A stretch of DNA of 64,000 bases from positions 1,426,001 to 1,490,000 of the forward strand of contig NZ_CP047028.1 in assembly GCF_009796865.1 (NCBI RefSeq). The letters run 5' to 3'. This document shows, piece after piece, positions 10,023 through 20,371 of this stretch. This DNA comes from Formosa sp. L2A11. Its GTDB lineage: Bacteria > Bacteroidota > Bacteroidia > Flavobacteriales > Flavobacteriaceae. The translations under genes were made by a program, and so were the position numbers. The notes beneath the pieces are model-generated. The model was not told the DNA's origin and searched no databases. It was given only the letters and a program-made list of their open reading frames with translations. Every line of letters begins with the position of its first letter. Position 1 is the first letter of the stretch.

Positions 10023-10517
10023 TTATAAGTTAAAAGAAGCGCCTAAACTAAATACAAATTGGTTGTTTAATTTTTTTTCAGGATCTAAACTTGAAATATC
10101 ATTGTCATATTTCGCGATAGGGAAATTCATTTCAGTATATACTCCAAATCCGTCAGAGAAGAAATATCTGGCACCAACATGGCCTCCAAAATTTCTAGTA
10201 CTGAAACTTAATCCAGGATATACATCTAATTCATCCATACCAATAACAGAAGATAAGTTCGCGTTAAAACGGGCTTTAATATCAAAACGATCAAAAAAGA
10301 CTGCATCTAAATCGTCGTTAACACCTAATAAGTATGTTGTAGATACTCCAAACGAAATATTTTCGCCTACACCAAAATCGTAGGTACCGTTAATTCCTGT
10401 GCCATTGTCTTGAAAGCTAGCGCCAATTTGAAATTTCTGATCACCTTTGCCTCTAAAAGCTTGTGCATTTGCGAAGGAAACCACGCATAAACATGCGATT
10501 AATAATAGATTTTTCAT
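10023..10517 (-). CDS. Small outer-membrane beta-barrel-like protein
   Basis: 164 residues with a Sec signal peptide (MKNLLLIACLCVVSFANAQ, cleavage after AQ). The mature part consists of alternating hydrophobic/polar strands rich in Gly and aromatic residues, ending in F at FSLGASFNL as expected for a small outer-membrane barrel. It resembles a family of uncharacterised flavobacterial proteins annotated DUF6646, from memory of its FRGKGDQKFQIGA start. Function unknown. It is a single gene with its own start region (10518-10558 separates it from the next gene on the same strand). Confidence 0.7.
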   Translation of the reverse strand: MKNLLLIACLCVVSFANAQAFRGKGDQKFQIGASFQDNGTGINGTYDFGVGENISFGVSTTYLLGVNDDLDAVFFDRFDIKARFNANLSSVIGMDELDVYPGLSFSTRNFGGHVGARYFFSDGFGVYTEMNFPIAKYDNDISSLDPEKKLNNQFVFSLGASFNL

Positions 10518-10558
10518 GGGTTTTAAATTTTGGTCAAATATAGGTTTTATACTTAAGT

Positions 10559-11422
10559 TTAGAAATTATATTTAGAAGTTCTCGTTAGGGCTTGTTTATT
10601 TTTCCAATCTATCCATTGCTGCCCTTTAATTCTTCGCATAATATTATCGAAGGTTCTCATTATAAATACATTGTAAATAGCTGTGCTTAAATTTTTTGGA
10701 TGCCGTGCTATAGCACGCAGACTCATAGAAAAACCAGGAGTAATGTAATGCATATAGTGCCAATACCCTTCAGGCATATACAGCACTTCGCCGTGATTTA
10801 GTTCGGTTTTAAACCCTTTGGCATGTTTTAAAGCTGGCCATTTTTTAAAATCTGGATTATGAAAATCGATGTCTTCTCGCGTAATTAATGCGTGTGGTAC
10901 TTTGTATAAATACTTGCTTTGCTTTTGGTCGAATAAGATAATTTCCTTTTTTCCTTCAAAATGAAAATGAAAAATATTGGCTAAGTCAATGTCGTAGTGC
11001 ATAAATGTATACGAATCTGTTCCGCCAAAAAACAACATGGGTAATTTTTTCATAAGGCGTAATCCAAAATCTGGGAAAGAGAAATCGTTTTGTAATTGTG
11101 GGACTTCTTTTAAAATATTCCAGAGAAATATTCTAAATTTTGTGGGTTCACGTTTCAATAAATCAATGTATGCGCTCATTTTCATTTTAGCATGCGCTTG
11201 ATTAAATCCGTCTTTATAATTTACGGGTCTATCATCGTAAAGCGGAACCGTTTTGTCTCCTGCAACAGATTTTATGTACTCCAAATTCCATTTAGAATAT
11301 GCGGGCCATTCGTCTATAAAATGGGCGATTACCACAGGCTTTTGTGGTTTAAAGTAGTTTTTTATAAAGTCCTCTTTTGTAATGGTTTTTACACGAGGTA
11401 TATCTTGCAGGTTTAATCTCAA
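10559..11422 (-). CDS. Cupin-like (JmjC/Cupin_8) Fe(II)/2-oxoglutarate oxygenase
   Basis: 287 residues of the Cupin_8/JmjC-type fold. The iron-binding facial triad is visible as H142-x-D144 in FMHYDIDLANIFHFHFEGKK and distal H222 in MPEGYWHYMHY. K159 and the FHFHFEGKKEIILF strand fit the 2-oxoglutarate side of the jelly roll. Members hydroxylate proteins or small molecules; the substrate here is not evident. The N-terminal stretch (VKTITKEDFIKNYFKPQKPVV) is the usual start of Cupin_8 proteins. It lies downstream of the TonB receptor on the same strand with a gap of 48 bases, so cotranscription is possible. Confidence 0.85.
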   Translation of the reverse strand: MRLNLQDIPRVKTITKEDFIKNYFKPQKPVVIAHFIDEWPAYSKWNLEYIKSVAGDKTVPLYDDRPVNYKDGFNQAHAKMKMSAYIDLLKREPTKFRIFLWNILKEVPQLQNDFSFPDFGLRLMKKLPMLFFGGTDSYTFMHYDIDLANIFHFHFEGKKEIILFDQKQSKYLYKVPHALITREDIDFHNPDFKKWPALKHAKGFKTELNHGEVLYMPEGYWHYMHYITPGFSMSLRAIARHPKNLSTAIYNVFIMRTFDNIMRRIKGQQWIDWKNKQALTRTSKYNF

Positions 11423-11470
11423 AAGTAAAAATAATTAAACCTGCAAGTTAAGAAAATGTTAGATATTTAT

Positions 11471-13297
11471 TTATCTAAACGTGTATTTTAGACCAAACAC
11501 AAGGTTTCCTTTTGGCATAGGTACAAGGTTAGATTCTGTGTAATCTTCATTTAAAATATTGTTTGCAATAACAGAAAATTCTAAAGAATTTAAAGTGTAA
11601 TTAAGACTTGCATCTACTACAGAATAACTATCTCCTGAAGTACGTTCAGCATATTTATAAATAATAGAGTGCGATACATTTTTAATAAATTGAGAACTGT
11701 ATCTCGTTACAAAATGATGCTTTAAAGAGTTAATAGAATATCTTGAGAAATCAGAATTAATATCCTGAACTTCGTCTTCTATATAGGTGTAAGATGTATG
11801 TAATGTTTGGTTAAACGTCCCAATTGTAAAGTTGTAATTTAAGTAAGCATCTAATCCTTTAGTATTTAATTCTCTAATGTTTGAAGCTTCCCATAAATCG
11901 TCTTCATTTTCCTTAGTATAGTCTATCAGGTTTTTAGAATCACGATTAAAAACAGCTAAAGAAGCAGAAAAATGACCTTGATTGTATTTAAGTCCTATTT
12001 CTTCGGCAATGGCTTCTTCTGGATCTAAATTTTCATTTCCAAGTGTTGTTGGATCGCTGTAATATAAATCTGTGTAAGTCGGAATTCTATACGTATACCC
12101 CATGTTTCCGTAGACTTTAAAATTAGAATTTATCTCGTAACCTAAATCTACACCAGGAAAGGCATGCCATTTAAAATCTGAAAAATACGTTACAGCAATT
12201 CCAGGTGTAATATCTAATTTGTCATTTAGCATTTTAAACTGATGTTCTAAAAACATAGACGCCATAAAACGGTTGTGGTCGCCTAAATTATTACTCACAA
12301 TATATACTTTAGATAAGTCTACACCAAAACCTGTAATTCCTAAGTCGGAGGTGTAAGATCCGTTAAGTTCTGTGCCTACTTTATTTGTGATGTGTAAATT
12401 TCTGTAACCCGTTGGTTGGTCTCTGGTATACAAATACATGTCTTGATTTCTTCTCCAATATACTTGAGGTTTAAACACCCAATTGGCGTGTTTTATTTTT
12501 GTTGAAACACCTATTAAACTGGTTTGTGTTTCTTCGTATTGTTCGGTAGCACTTGGTGTTGCGTAGAAACCGTTGGCACCAAATTTACGTTCAGACATGG
12601 AAGCCAATACATTAATAGGAAGTTTGCTTTTATTAAATGTGCTCTTTAGAAAGTAATTCTGATTATCGTAATCGGTGTTATGTCTATAGCCTTCAGATGT
12701 GTTTCTGGATACATGCACAAGATGATTAGAATCTTTTAAATTGATTCCTCCAGTAATTGCTCCATTAAGCGTGTTAAATGATCCTGCTTGAGCATCTACA
12801 GAAAGCATATCTTCCGTTTGTTTTTTAGTGACAATATTTACAGCTCCCGTAAATGCATTCTGACCGAAAACACGAGCTGCCGGACCAGAAATAATTTCAA
12901 TACGTTCTATAACATCAATAGGTAAAGCCATGTTTAATGTATGGTGTCCCGTTTGTGCATCGTCTACTTTTATACCATCAATAAGTAGTAGCGTTTGGTC
13001 AAAACTTCCGCCACGAATATATAAATCGGCTTGCATACCGGCAGTTCCGCGACGGCGAATATCTACTCCGGCAACTTGCTGTAATAAATCTGCAACATTT
13101 GTAGCTCCTGCAGCTTTAATGTCTGAAGAAGTAATAATATTTATAGATCTAGAGTTTTTAGAGAATGGTAATTCAATTCTGCTAGAGGTTATAATAACTT
13201 CCTCTAATTCTTCTTGTTGCATATCTTCTTGAGATAGTGCTAATGTTGTAGTTAAAATGGCTAACGTAGATAAAAATTTGGTTGGTGTCATGTTCAA
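11471..13297 (-). CDS. TonB-dependent outer-membrane receptor (BtuB-like)
   Basis: 608 residues: signal peptide (ends ALSQ), a short linker with a TonB-box-like segment (EELEEVIITSSRIE), the plug domain (about 45-155, with GVDIRRRGTAGMQADLYIRG and LLLIDGIKVDD), and a 22-strand-type barrel ending YTFR. It lacks the N-terminal carboxypeptidase-regulatory-like domain carried by the two other complete receptors in this window, so it belongs to the BtuB/siderophore-type class rather than the SusC-like class. It is transcribed divergently from a MocR-type regulator over 65 bases containing inverted repeats, which suggests that the regulator controls it. The cargo is unknown; a cofactor or vitamin is possible but unproven. 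Confidence 0.88.
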   Translation of the reverse strand: MNMTPTKFLSTLAILTTTLALSQEDMQQEELEEVIITSSRIELPFSKNSRSINIITSSDIKAAGATNVADLLQQVAGVDIRRRGTAGMQADLYIRGGSFDQTLLLIDGIKVDDAQTGHHTLNMALPIDVIERIEIISGPAARVFGQNAFTGAVNIVTKKQTEDMLSVDAQAGSFNTLNGAITGGINLKDSNHLVHVSRNTSEGYRHNTDYDNQNYFLKSTFNKSKLPINVLASMSERKFGANGFYATPSATEQYEETQTSLIGVSTKIKHANWVFKPQVYWRRNQDMYLYTRDQPTGYRNLHITNKVGTELNGSYTSDLGITGFGVDLSKVYIVSNNLGDHNRFMASMFLEHQFKMLNDKLDITPGIAVTYFSDFKWHAFPGVDLGYEINSNFKVYGNMGYTYRIPTYTDLYYSDPTTLGNENLDPEEAIAEEIGLKYNQGHFSASLAVFNRDSKNLIDYTKENEDDLWEASNIRELNTKGLDAYLNYNFTIGTFNQTLHTSYTYIEDEVQDINSDFSRYSINSLKHHFVTRYSSQFIKNVSHSIIYKYAERTSGDSYSVVDASLNYTLNSLEFSVIANNILNEDYTESNLVPMPKGNLVFGLKYTFR

Positions 13298-13310
13298 AAA
13301 TTATAAAAAC

Positions 13311-13373
13311 GTTACAAATGTCGTAACTTTACGGACTATTAAACTAGTCCAGTTTTAAAACAATGAATAGTCC
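13311..13373. promoter_or_regulatory. Operator-like repeats between receptor and MocR-type gene
   Basis: Two inverted repeats fill the 65-base divergent spacer: GTTAC-7 nt-GTAAC (13311-13327) and GGACTA-6 nt-TAGTCC (13333-13350). A third TAGTCC lies at 13368-13373, just inside the regulator gene and 23 bases after the previous one. A -7-like TAACTTTA at 13324-13331 for the regulator gene overlaps the repeats. The arrangement fits autoregulation and coupled control of both genes. Confidence 0.55.
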
Positions 13374-14871
13374 GGTTGAAGCCCTTCTTATAAAATTAAT
13401 AGATTTTGATAAAACGAAATCCAAACCGCTATACATTCAAGTTTCAGAACAGATAGTGAACCTAATACAGCGTGGTTATTTAATAAAAGGGACATTGCTT
13501 CCTGGAACCCGAGTTTTAAGTCAGTTATTAAACGTGCACAGAAATACAGCTGTTGCGATTTACGATGAACTAGACGCTCAGGGTTGGGTAGAGATTTTAC
13601 CTAATAAAGGGACTTTTGTATTGGTTCCTGAGCAAAAAACAGCTAAAATTAAAGCCACTGTACAGCAATTTAATCAGGCGTATTCGTATTCTGAAACCAC
13701 AGGATTTCCATTTCAGAACTCACTGCATTTGGCGTCTACACAACAGCTCACTAAAGCAGATTATGTAATTAACGACGGGAAACCAGATTTACGTTTACAT
13801 CCAACCATTCAGTTTTCTAGATGGTATAGTAGTGCGATGAAACGGAAACCGTTAATTAAAAAATGGAATCGTGCAGGCGATGGTTCGTATTCAGAATTTG
13901 AAAATCAGTTGTGTAATTATTTAAATGCAACACGCGGTTTTCATATAAAACCCAAAAACCTAATAAGTACACGAAGTACCGAAATGAGTTTATATATTGT
14001 TTCGCAATTACTTATTAAAAGAAACGATGTGGTTCTGGTGGGAAATTTAAGTAATTATGCTGCAAACATGATTTTTCAGCAAGTTGGTGCAACCATAAAA
14101 ACAATTCCTGTAGATCAGGATGGATTAGATGTAGATTATATTGAAACGCATTTCCAGAAGGGTAAAATAAGATGTGTTTACATTTGTGCGCATAGAGATT
14201 ATCCTACCACAATTACTTTAAGTGCAGCGCGTAGATTAAAATTGTTACAGTTAGCAAAACAGTATAAGTTTGCTATTATTGAAGACGATTTTGATTACGA
14301 TTTTCAGTTTGAAGGTTCTGCCATGTTGCCTTTGGCGAGTTCAGATGCTAACGGACTTGTTATTTATTTAGGAAAGTTAGGGCAGTCTTTGTTTCCTAGC
14401 TTTCAAACCGGATTTGTTGTGGCTCCAGAAAACTTAATTTCTGAAGCCGAAAATTATTTGCAATTATTGGATCAGCAGGGCGATTTAATTCAGGAACAAA
14501 TGCTTTCTGAATTGATTTATGAAGGTGAAATTTATCGCTTAATTAAGAAAAACATCATCATTTATAAGCAACGTCGCGACTGTTTATGTGAATGTTTAAA
14601 GATGTATTTTGGAGATAAAGTTTATTGGGAATTACCTTCTGGCGGATTAGCAATTTGGCTGCAGTTTAAACCAGAAATTTCATTGTTAAAACTTGCTGAA
14701 GAAGCAGAGAAGCATAATGTGTTTATTCCTAAAACCATTCTGTATCAAGATAAAAATACGTGTGCCATTCGTTTTGGCTTTGGGCATTTAAATGAAGCAG
14801 AAATTGAAACTGTTGTAAGTACTTTAAAACGGATTTATGATCGTGTTGTTTTGCAGAGTTTAGAGGCTTAA
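13363..14871 (+). CDS. MocR-type GntR/aminotransferase-fold regulator lacking the PLP lysine
   Basis: 502 residues. The N-terminal winged-helix GntR domain spans about 15-88 (LYIQVSEQIVNLIQRGYL, VHRNTAVAIYDELDAQGW). A linker leads to a fold-type-I aminotransferase-like domain at about 130-500. MocR proteins normally hold PLP on the Lys of a G-T-F-S-K-S-L-x-P-x-x-R motif. Here the aligned segment is GKLGQSLFPSFQTG, with Gln341 at the Lys position and Gln348 at the Arg position. The PTG of the PLP loop is PTT, and the phosphate-binding loop is also atypical (STRSTEMS). The Asp region (IIEDDFDYDF) is kept. It probably senses another ligand or binds PLP non-covalently. It is divergent from a TonB receptor and probably regulates it. 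Confidence 0.88.
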   Translation: MNSPVEALLIKLIDFDKTKSKPLYIQVSEQIVNLIQRGYLIKGTLLPGTRVLSQLLNVHRNTAVAIYDELDAQGWVEILPNKGTFVLVPEQKTAKIKATVQQFNQAYSYSETTGFPFQNSLHLASTQQLTKADYVINDGKPDLRLHPTIQFSRWYSSAMKRKPLIKKWNRAGDGSYSEFENQLCNYLNATRGFHIKPKNLISTRSTEMSLYIVSQLLIKRNDVVLVGNLSNYAANMIFQQVGATIKTIPVDQDGLDVDYIETHFQKGKIRCVYICAHRDYPTTITLSAARRLKLLQLAKQYKFAIIEDDFDYDFQFEGSAMLPLASSDANGLVIYLGKLGQSLFPSFQTGFVVAPENLISEAENYLQLLDQQGDLIQEQMLSELIYEGEIYRLIKKNIIIYKQRRDCLCECLKMYFGDKVYWELPSGGLAIWLQFKPEISLLKLAEEAEKHNVFIPKTILYQDKNTCAIRFGFGHLNEAEIETVVSTLKRIYDRVVLQSLEA

Positions 14872-15136
14872 ATAACAGGTTTTCTAATCTATAAATATTG
14901 ATTTTATTGTCTCCCAAATGTGTTTTAAACCTAAGTATTTACTGTGTTTAAAAAGTGTTCTTTTAAAATTTTTATACAACTTTCAATGTTTTCTTGTAAT
15001 TTGTATTCAAGTTGTTTGCGGTCTATATTTTAAACATATATTTAATTGACTGATTGTCATTGTTCTAAATGTTTTTTTGTTTAGGCTTAAGATTTAAACT
15101 TCTTCTTTTTAACTAAAAACCACTCACTAAATCATT

Positions 15137-16477
15137 ATGTCTAATACAACAGAACTTCATGAAACACCAAAGAATACGTCTTTAGTGCCAATATTAATTA
15201 TTGCTGGATTATTTTTTATTTTCGGATTTGTCACTTGGATTAACGGCGCATTAATTCCTTTTATGAAAACCATAAATGAATTAACCGATGCGCAGTCTTA
15301 TTTAGTGGCTTCGGCATCTTATATTTCGTTTGTCGTTATGGCTTTACCTGCATCTTATATAATTGAAAAAGTAGGGTATAAAAAAGGTATGTCTTTTGGT
15401 TTAGCTCTTATGGGAATTGGTGCATTAGTATTTATACCTGCAGCAGAAGCACGAACATATACGTTGTTTTTAACAGGGATTTTTATTCAAGGTTTAGGGA
15501 TGACATTATTACAAACAGCATCTAATCCATACATCACTATTTTAGGACCTATGGAGAGTGCTGCAAAACGTATTGCCATTATGGGAATAGCAAATAAAAT
15601 TGCTGGAGCCTTAGGATCTTTAATTTTTGGAGCTATTTTACTGTCTGGTATAGATGAAATTAAAGAGAAGTTAACTACTGTCTCTTTAGATGAAAAGACA
15701 ACACTTCTAAACGAAATGGCAGATAGTGTGGTGATGCCTTATATTATTATGGCTGTTGTATTATTTATTTTAGCGATATTAATTACAAAAGCACCATTAC
15801 CACATGTTGAAGCAGATGAGACTGATGAAGAAACAGTAGAAGGATCAGTTGTTGTAAAAAAGACCAGTATATTTCAGTTTCCACATTTATGGTTAGGCGT
15901 TTTAGCACTGTTCTTATATGTAGGAGTAGAGGTTATTGCTGGAGATACTATTATTTCTTATGGTTTATCGCTTGGTATGCCAGGAGAAGAAGCCAAGTCG
16001 TTTACGTTAATGACGCTTTTTGCAATGGTAGGTACTTATCTTTTAGGTGTCATTTTAATTCCTAAATATGTTAGTCAGGTGTTGGCTTTAAAAGTCAGTG
16101 CTATTCTAGGAATAGTATTTGCTATTTGTGTATTATATACTACTGGATTTACATCTGTATTATTTGTGGCTGCACTTGGAATTTCTAACGCCTTAGTTTG
16201 GCCTGCAATTTGGCCTTTAGCTTTAAATGGTATGGGGAAATTCACTAAAACAGCTTCAGCTTTACTTATTATGGCTATTTCTGGAGGAGCGATTATACCG
16301 CCTTTATATGGAGCCTTAGTCGATTCTAAAAAAATAGAGTTAATTGCTCAAGGAGTGGAACAAGCTACGGCAACAGCAACGGCAGCAACTTCTGGATATT
16401 GGATCTTAATTCCGTGTTATGCATTTATACTGTTTTTTGCTGTTTACGGACATAAAGTTGGTTTAAAAAAAGCGTAA
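15137..16477 (+). CDS. Sugar MFS transporter (FucP/GluP family)
   Basis: 446 residues with about 12 membrane segments, of the fucose/glucose-galactose:H+ symporter type. Family signs are the N-terminal LFFIFGFVTWINGALIPFMK segment, the GLGMTLLQTASNPYITILGP motif in TM4-5, and the C-terminal half starting at FPHLWLGVLALFLYVGVEV. The central cytosolic loop is acidic (EADETDEETVEG). It imports hexoses or fucose-like sugars across the inner membrane; the exact sugar cannot be read from sequence. It stands alone between the MocR-type gene (265-base gap) and umuC. No clear operator was found. Confidence 0.88.
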   Translation: MSNTTELHETPKNTSLVPILIIAGLFFIFGFVTWINGALIPFMKTINELTDAQSYLVASASYISFVVMALPASYIIEKVGYKKGMSFGLALMGIGALVFIPAAEARTYTLFLTGIFIQGLGMTLLQTASNPYITILGPMESAAKRIAIMGIANKIAGALGSLIFGAILLSGIDEIKEKLTTVSLDEKTTLLNEMADSVVMPYIIMAVVLFILAILITKAPLPHVEADETDEETVEGSVVVKKTSIFQFPHLWLGVLALFLYVGVEVIAGDTIISYGLSLGMPGEEAKSFTLMTLFAMVGTYLLGVILIPKYVSQVLALKVSAILGIVFAICVLYTTGFTSVLFVAALGISNALVWPAIWPLALNGMGKFTKTASALLIMAISGGAIIPPLYGALVDSKKIELIAQGVEQATATATAATSGYWILIPCYAFILFFAVYGHKVGLKKA

Positions 16478-16555
16478 ATTTATGTGATTTAGAGTTAGGA
16501 CGTTATACTTATTTAAAACACTTTTTTCAAAGTTTAACAACCTAACATTTGTGCA

Positions 16556-16590
16556 TTTTGATTCGTGTATATGAAAAAAATGTACCTTTA
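16556..16590 (+). promoter_or_regulatory. Candidate promoter of umuCD, possibly leaderless
   Basis: TTTG at 16557-16560 and TACCTTTA at 16583-16590, 22 bases apart, resemble the Bacteroidota -33/-7 elements (TTTG, TAnnTTTG). The -7 box ends five bases before the umuC ATG, so the transcript could start at or very near the start codon. I could not identify a LexA box. Confidence 0.4.
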
Positions 16591-16595
16591 TCACT

Positions 16596-17852
16596 ATGTA
16601 TGCTTTAGTAGATTGTAATAATTTTTACGCCTCTTGCGAGCGAGTTTTTAATCCGGATTTGCGAGGAAAACCCATTGCCATTTTGTCTAATAACGATGGT
16701 TGTGTAATTGCGCGTAGTGACGAAGCTAAAGCATTAAACCTTCCTATGGGAGCACTCGCTTTTAAGTATGAAGGTTTTTTTAAGCAGAATAATATTCAGG
16801 TTTTTTCTTCAAATTATCCGTTGTATGGAGATATGAGTACACGTGTTATGCGTATTTTAGAACAGTTTACTCCCGATGTTGAAGTGTATAGTATAGATGA
16901 AGCTTTTTTAGAATTTAAGGGCTTTGAAAATTTTGATTTAATAAACTGTGGTCATGAAATGCGCACTCGTATTTTAAAATGGACCGGCATACCAACTTGT
17001 GTAGGTGTTGCACCTACTAAAGCATTGTCTAAAGTGGCTAATAAAATTGCACGTAAATTTCCAGTACAAACTAAAGGTGTCTTTTTTATAGATTCTGAAG
17101 CTTCTAGAATTAAAGCTTTAAAATGGTTTAAAATTGAAGATGTTTGGGGTGTTGGTAGACGCTTGGCAAAACGATTAAAATATAAAAATTGCCATACAGC
17201 ATACGATTTTACACAGCTTTCTGACGATTATATAAGAAAGGAATTCTCTATTGTAGAGTGGCGCTTAAAACAAGATTTGTTAGGTAACCCGACCTTGAGT
17301 TTGGAAGAACCGACTCCTAAAAAATCTATTGCAACAACGCGTAGTTTTGAAACCACATATTCTGATATAGATAACATTACTGAACGTATCTCTACATTCG
17401 CTACCAGTTGTGCAGAGAAATTACGGAAACAGAAAAGCAGTTGCCATATGATTATTGTACATTTAAGTAGCGACAGGCATAATAAAAACCATGCACATGA
17501 ATATGGTAGCAAAATGATTACCTTGCCGTACCCAACAGATTCGTCTTTACTTATAAGTACACAGGCTGTAGCTGCTGCAAAACAATTATTTCATGCAGGA
17601 GTTAAATACAAGCGAGCCGGGGTTGTTGTTACCGGATTAGTACCTAATAATGCATTTCAATTAGATTTGTTTGCTTCCGAAAACCCGAAACATAAACCTT
17701 TAATGCATGTTATAGATGCTTTAAATACAAAGTATAGAAGACATGCTATTAAATTAGGAAATCAAGATTTAGAGCGTACATGGAAAATGAAACAAGAACG
17801 GTTATCTCCTAAATATACCACCAATATTAACGATATTATTATTGTAAAATGA
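16596..17852 (+). CDS. umuC: Y-family DNA polymerase, UmuC-like
   Basis: 418 residues, the catalytic subunit of a polymerase V-type translesion enzyme. The first metal-binding Asp is D6 in ALVDCNNFYASCERVF, and the second site is D101-E102 in YSIDEAFLEF. The thumb/HhH region (VWGVGRRLAKRLK) and the little-finger domain follow, and the length equals that of E. coli UmuC (about 420). It overlaps umuD by four bases (ATGA), so the two are translationally coupled. The order umuC-umuD is the reverse of E. coli umuDC. SOS control is expected from the family but not shown by a recognised operator. Confidence 0.93.
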   Translation: MYALVDCNNFYASCERVFNPDLRGKPIAILSNNDGCVIARSDEAKALNLPMGALAFKYEGFFKQNNIQVFSSNYPLYGDMSTRVMRILEQFTPDVEVYSIDEAFLEFKGFENFDLINCGHEMRTRILKWTGIPTCVGVAPTKALSKVANKIARKFPVQTKGVFFIDSEASRIKALKWFKIEDVWGVGRRLAKRLKYKNCHTAYDFTQLSDDYIRKEFSIVEWRLKQDLLGNPTLSLEEPTPKKSIATTRSFETTYSDIDNITERISTFATSCAEKLRKQKSSCHMIIVHLSSDRHNKNHAHEYGSKMITLPYPTDSSLLISTQAVAAAKQLFHAGVKYKRAGVVVTGLVPNNAFQLDLFASENPKHKPLMHVIDALNTKYRRHAIKLGNQDLERTWKMKQERLSPKYTTNINDIIIVK

Positions 17853-18289
17853 TGCTACATAAAACTCAAAATTTAACTTTTTTTACTCCTGAAGCCGATC
17901 CGGATTCTGGAGCTGTTTTTGTCGATTCTGGTATTTCTGCAGGATTTCCTTCACCAGCAGACGATTTTAAGGAAGAACGTTTATCGTTAGATGTTGAATT
18001 AGTACGCAATAAAGAAGCTACTTTTTTTGCGCGTGTTAGCGGGCAGTCTATGATAGGAGCAGGACTTGACGATAACGACTTATTAGTTATAGATAGAAGT
18101 TTGTCTGCTTCACATAATAAGATTGCCGTATGCTTCTTAGATGGAGAATTTACAGTAAAACGTTTAAAGGTAGAAGGAGGAGAAGTTTGGTTACAACCAG
18201 AAAACCCTAAATACGATCCCATTCAGGTTACAGATGATAATGATTTTGTAATTTGGGGAATCGTGACTAATGTGATTAAACGTGTGTAA
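17849..18289 (+). CDS. umuD: UmuD-like S24 autoprotease subunit
   Basis: 146 residues of the LexA/UmuD S24 peptidase family. The self-cleavage site is Ala31-Gly32 (ISAGFPSPA), the nucleophile is Ser67 in VSGQSMIGAG and the general base is Lys104 in FTVKRL. There is no DNA-binding domain, so it is UmuD and not LexA. After RecA-stimulated cleavage the product would join UmuC. The gene begins with tandem ATGs (17849 and 17852); either could be used, and the first gives the four-base overlap with umuC. Confidence 0.93.
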   Translation: MMLHKTQNLTFFTPEADPDSGAVFVDSGISAGFPSPADDFKEERLSLDVELVRNKEATFFARVSGQSMIGAGLDDNDLLVIDRSLSASHNKIAVCFLDGEFTVKRLKVEGGEVWLQPENPKYDPIQVTDDNDFVIWGIVTNVIKRV

Positions 18290-18301
18290 TTAAGCCTGTT
18301 T

Positions 18302-18415
18302 ATGAAGGAATATTTCCCAATACTAATTACTGTTATTGTCATTGGAGTTCTGATATATAAAAATAGAACAGGAACTAATGATGATTCTGGTTTTGATGAT
18401 TTTGACTTCGATTAA
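18302..18415 (+). CDS. 37-residue single-span membrane microprotein
   Basis: A short frame 12 bases after umuD. It encodes MKEYFPILITVIVIGVLIYK, a clear transmembrane helix, followed by a 17-residue acidic tail with repeated Asp and Phe (DDSGFDDFDFD). The hydrophobic-then-acidic layout and the tight position before the terminator suggest that it is translated with umuCD. No family was recognised. It may be chance, but random AT-rich sequence rarely gives such an ordered pattern. Confidence 0.55.
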   Translation: MKEYFPILITVIVIGVLIYKNRTGTNDDSGFDDFDFD

Positions 18416-18438
18416 AATAATGGACTTTAATAAAACTA

Positions 18439-18474
18439 AAAACGCCTCAAAAATTAATTTTTGAGGCGTTTTTT
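18439..18474. terminator. Bidirectional terminator between umuD operon and atpC
   Basis: Arms AACGCCTCAAAAATT and (A)ATTTTTGAGGCGTT meet almost without a loop and are flanked by A and T runs. It lies between convergent genes. Confidence 0.9.
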
Positions 18475-18492
18475 ATATGAGTAATAAAATTG

Positions 18493-18786
18493 TTAATCGG
18501 CTAAGATTATAATTTTATTGTCTTTAGATTCTAAAGTACCAGACTTAATTTTTAAAGTTAATACTTTGTTGTCTGACATGTGAGGTGTTACCTCAGGATG
18601 TAATTTTTCAAAATCTAAATGCGTCTGAGTATGAACCTTAATTTTTACAGTTCCAGCTGTTAAAAGTGATACTATAGCAGCGTGATGATTAAGCATTTCA
18701 AACTCTCCATCTGCTCCTGGTGCAGTAATGGCATCTATTTCCGAACTAAATAAAGTCGCTTCTGGCGATACAATTTCTAAATACAT
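18493..18786 (-). CDS. atpC: ATP synthase F1 epsilon subunit
   Basis: 97 residues, equal to the N-terminal beta-sandwich of the epsilon subunit (YLEIVSPEATLFSSEIDAITAPGADGEFEMLNHHAAIVSLL). The C-terminal two-helix inhibitory domain of E. coli epsilon (139 residues) is absent, so ATP-hydrolysis inhibition by the extended helix is not expected; short epsilon subunits are usual in this group. It follows atpD on the same strand after a 73-base gap. The other ATP synthase genes are not in the window, in line with the split arrangement seen in Bacteroidota. Confidence 0.95.
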   Translation of the reverse strand: MYLEIVSPEATLFSSEIDAITAPGADGEFEMLNHHAAIVSLLTAGTVKIKVHTQTHLDFEKLHPEVTPHMSDNKVLTLKIKSGTLESKDNKIIILAD

Positions 18787-18859
18787 AGTTTATAGTTGTT
18801 TGTTAGTAGTAAATAAATGTTAATCAATAAGTAACTAATAATTATTTACTATTAACCAA

Positions 18860-20371
<1,512 letters not shown>

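Noticed and set aside
16478..16595. Search for a LexA box before umuC
   Set aside because: No convincing dyad was found, and the Bacteroidota LexA motif is not firm enough for me to assign one.
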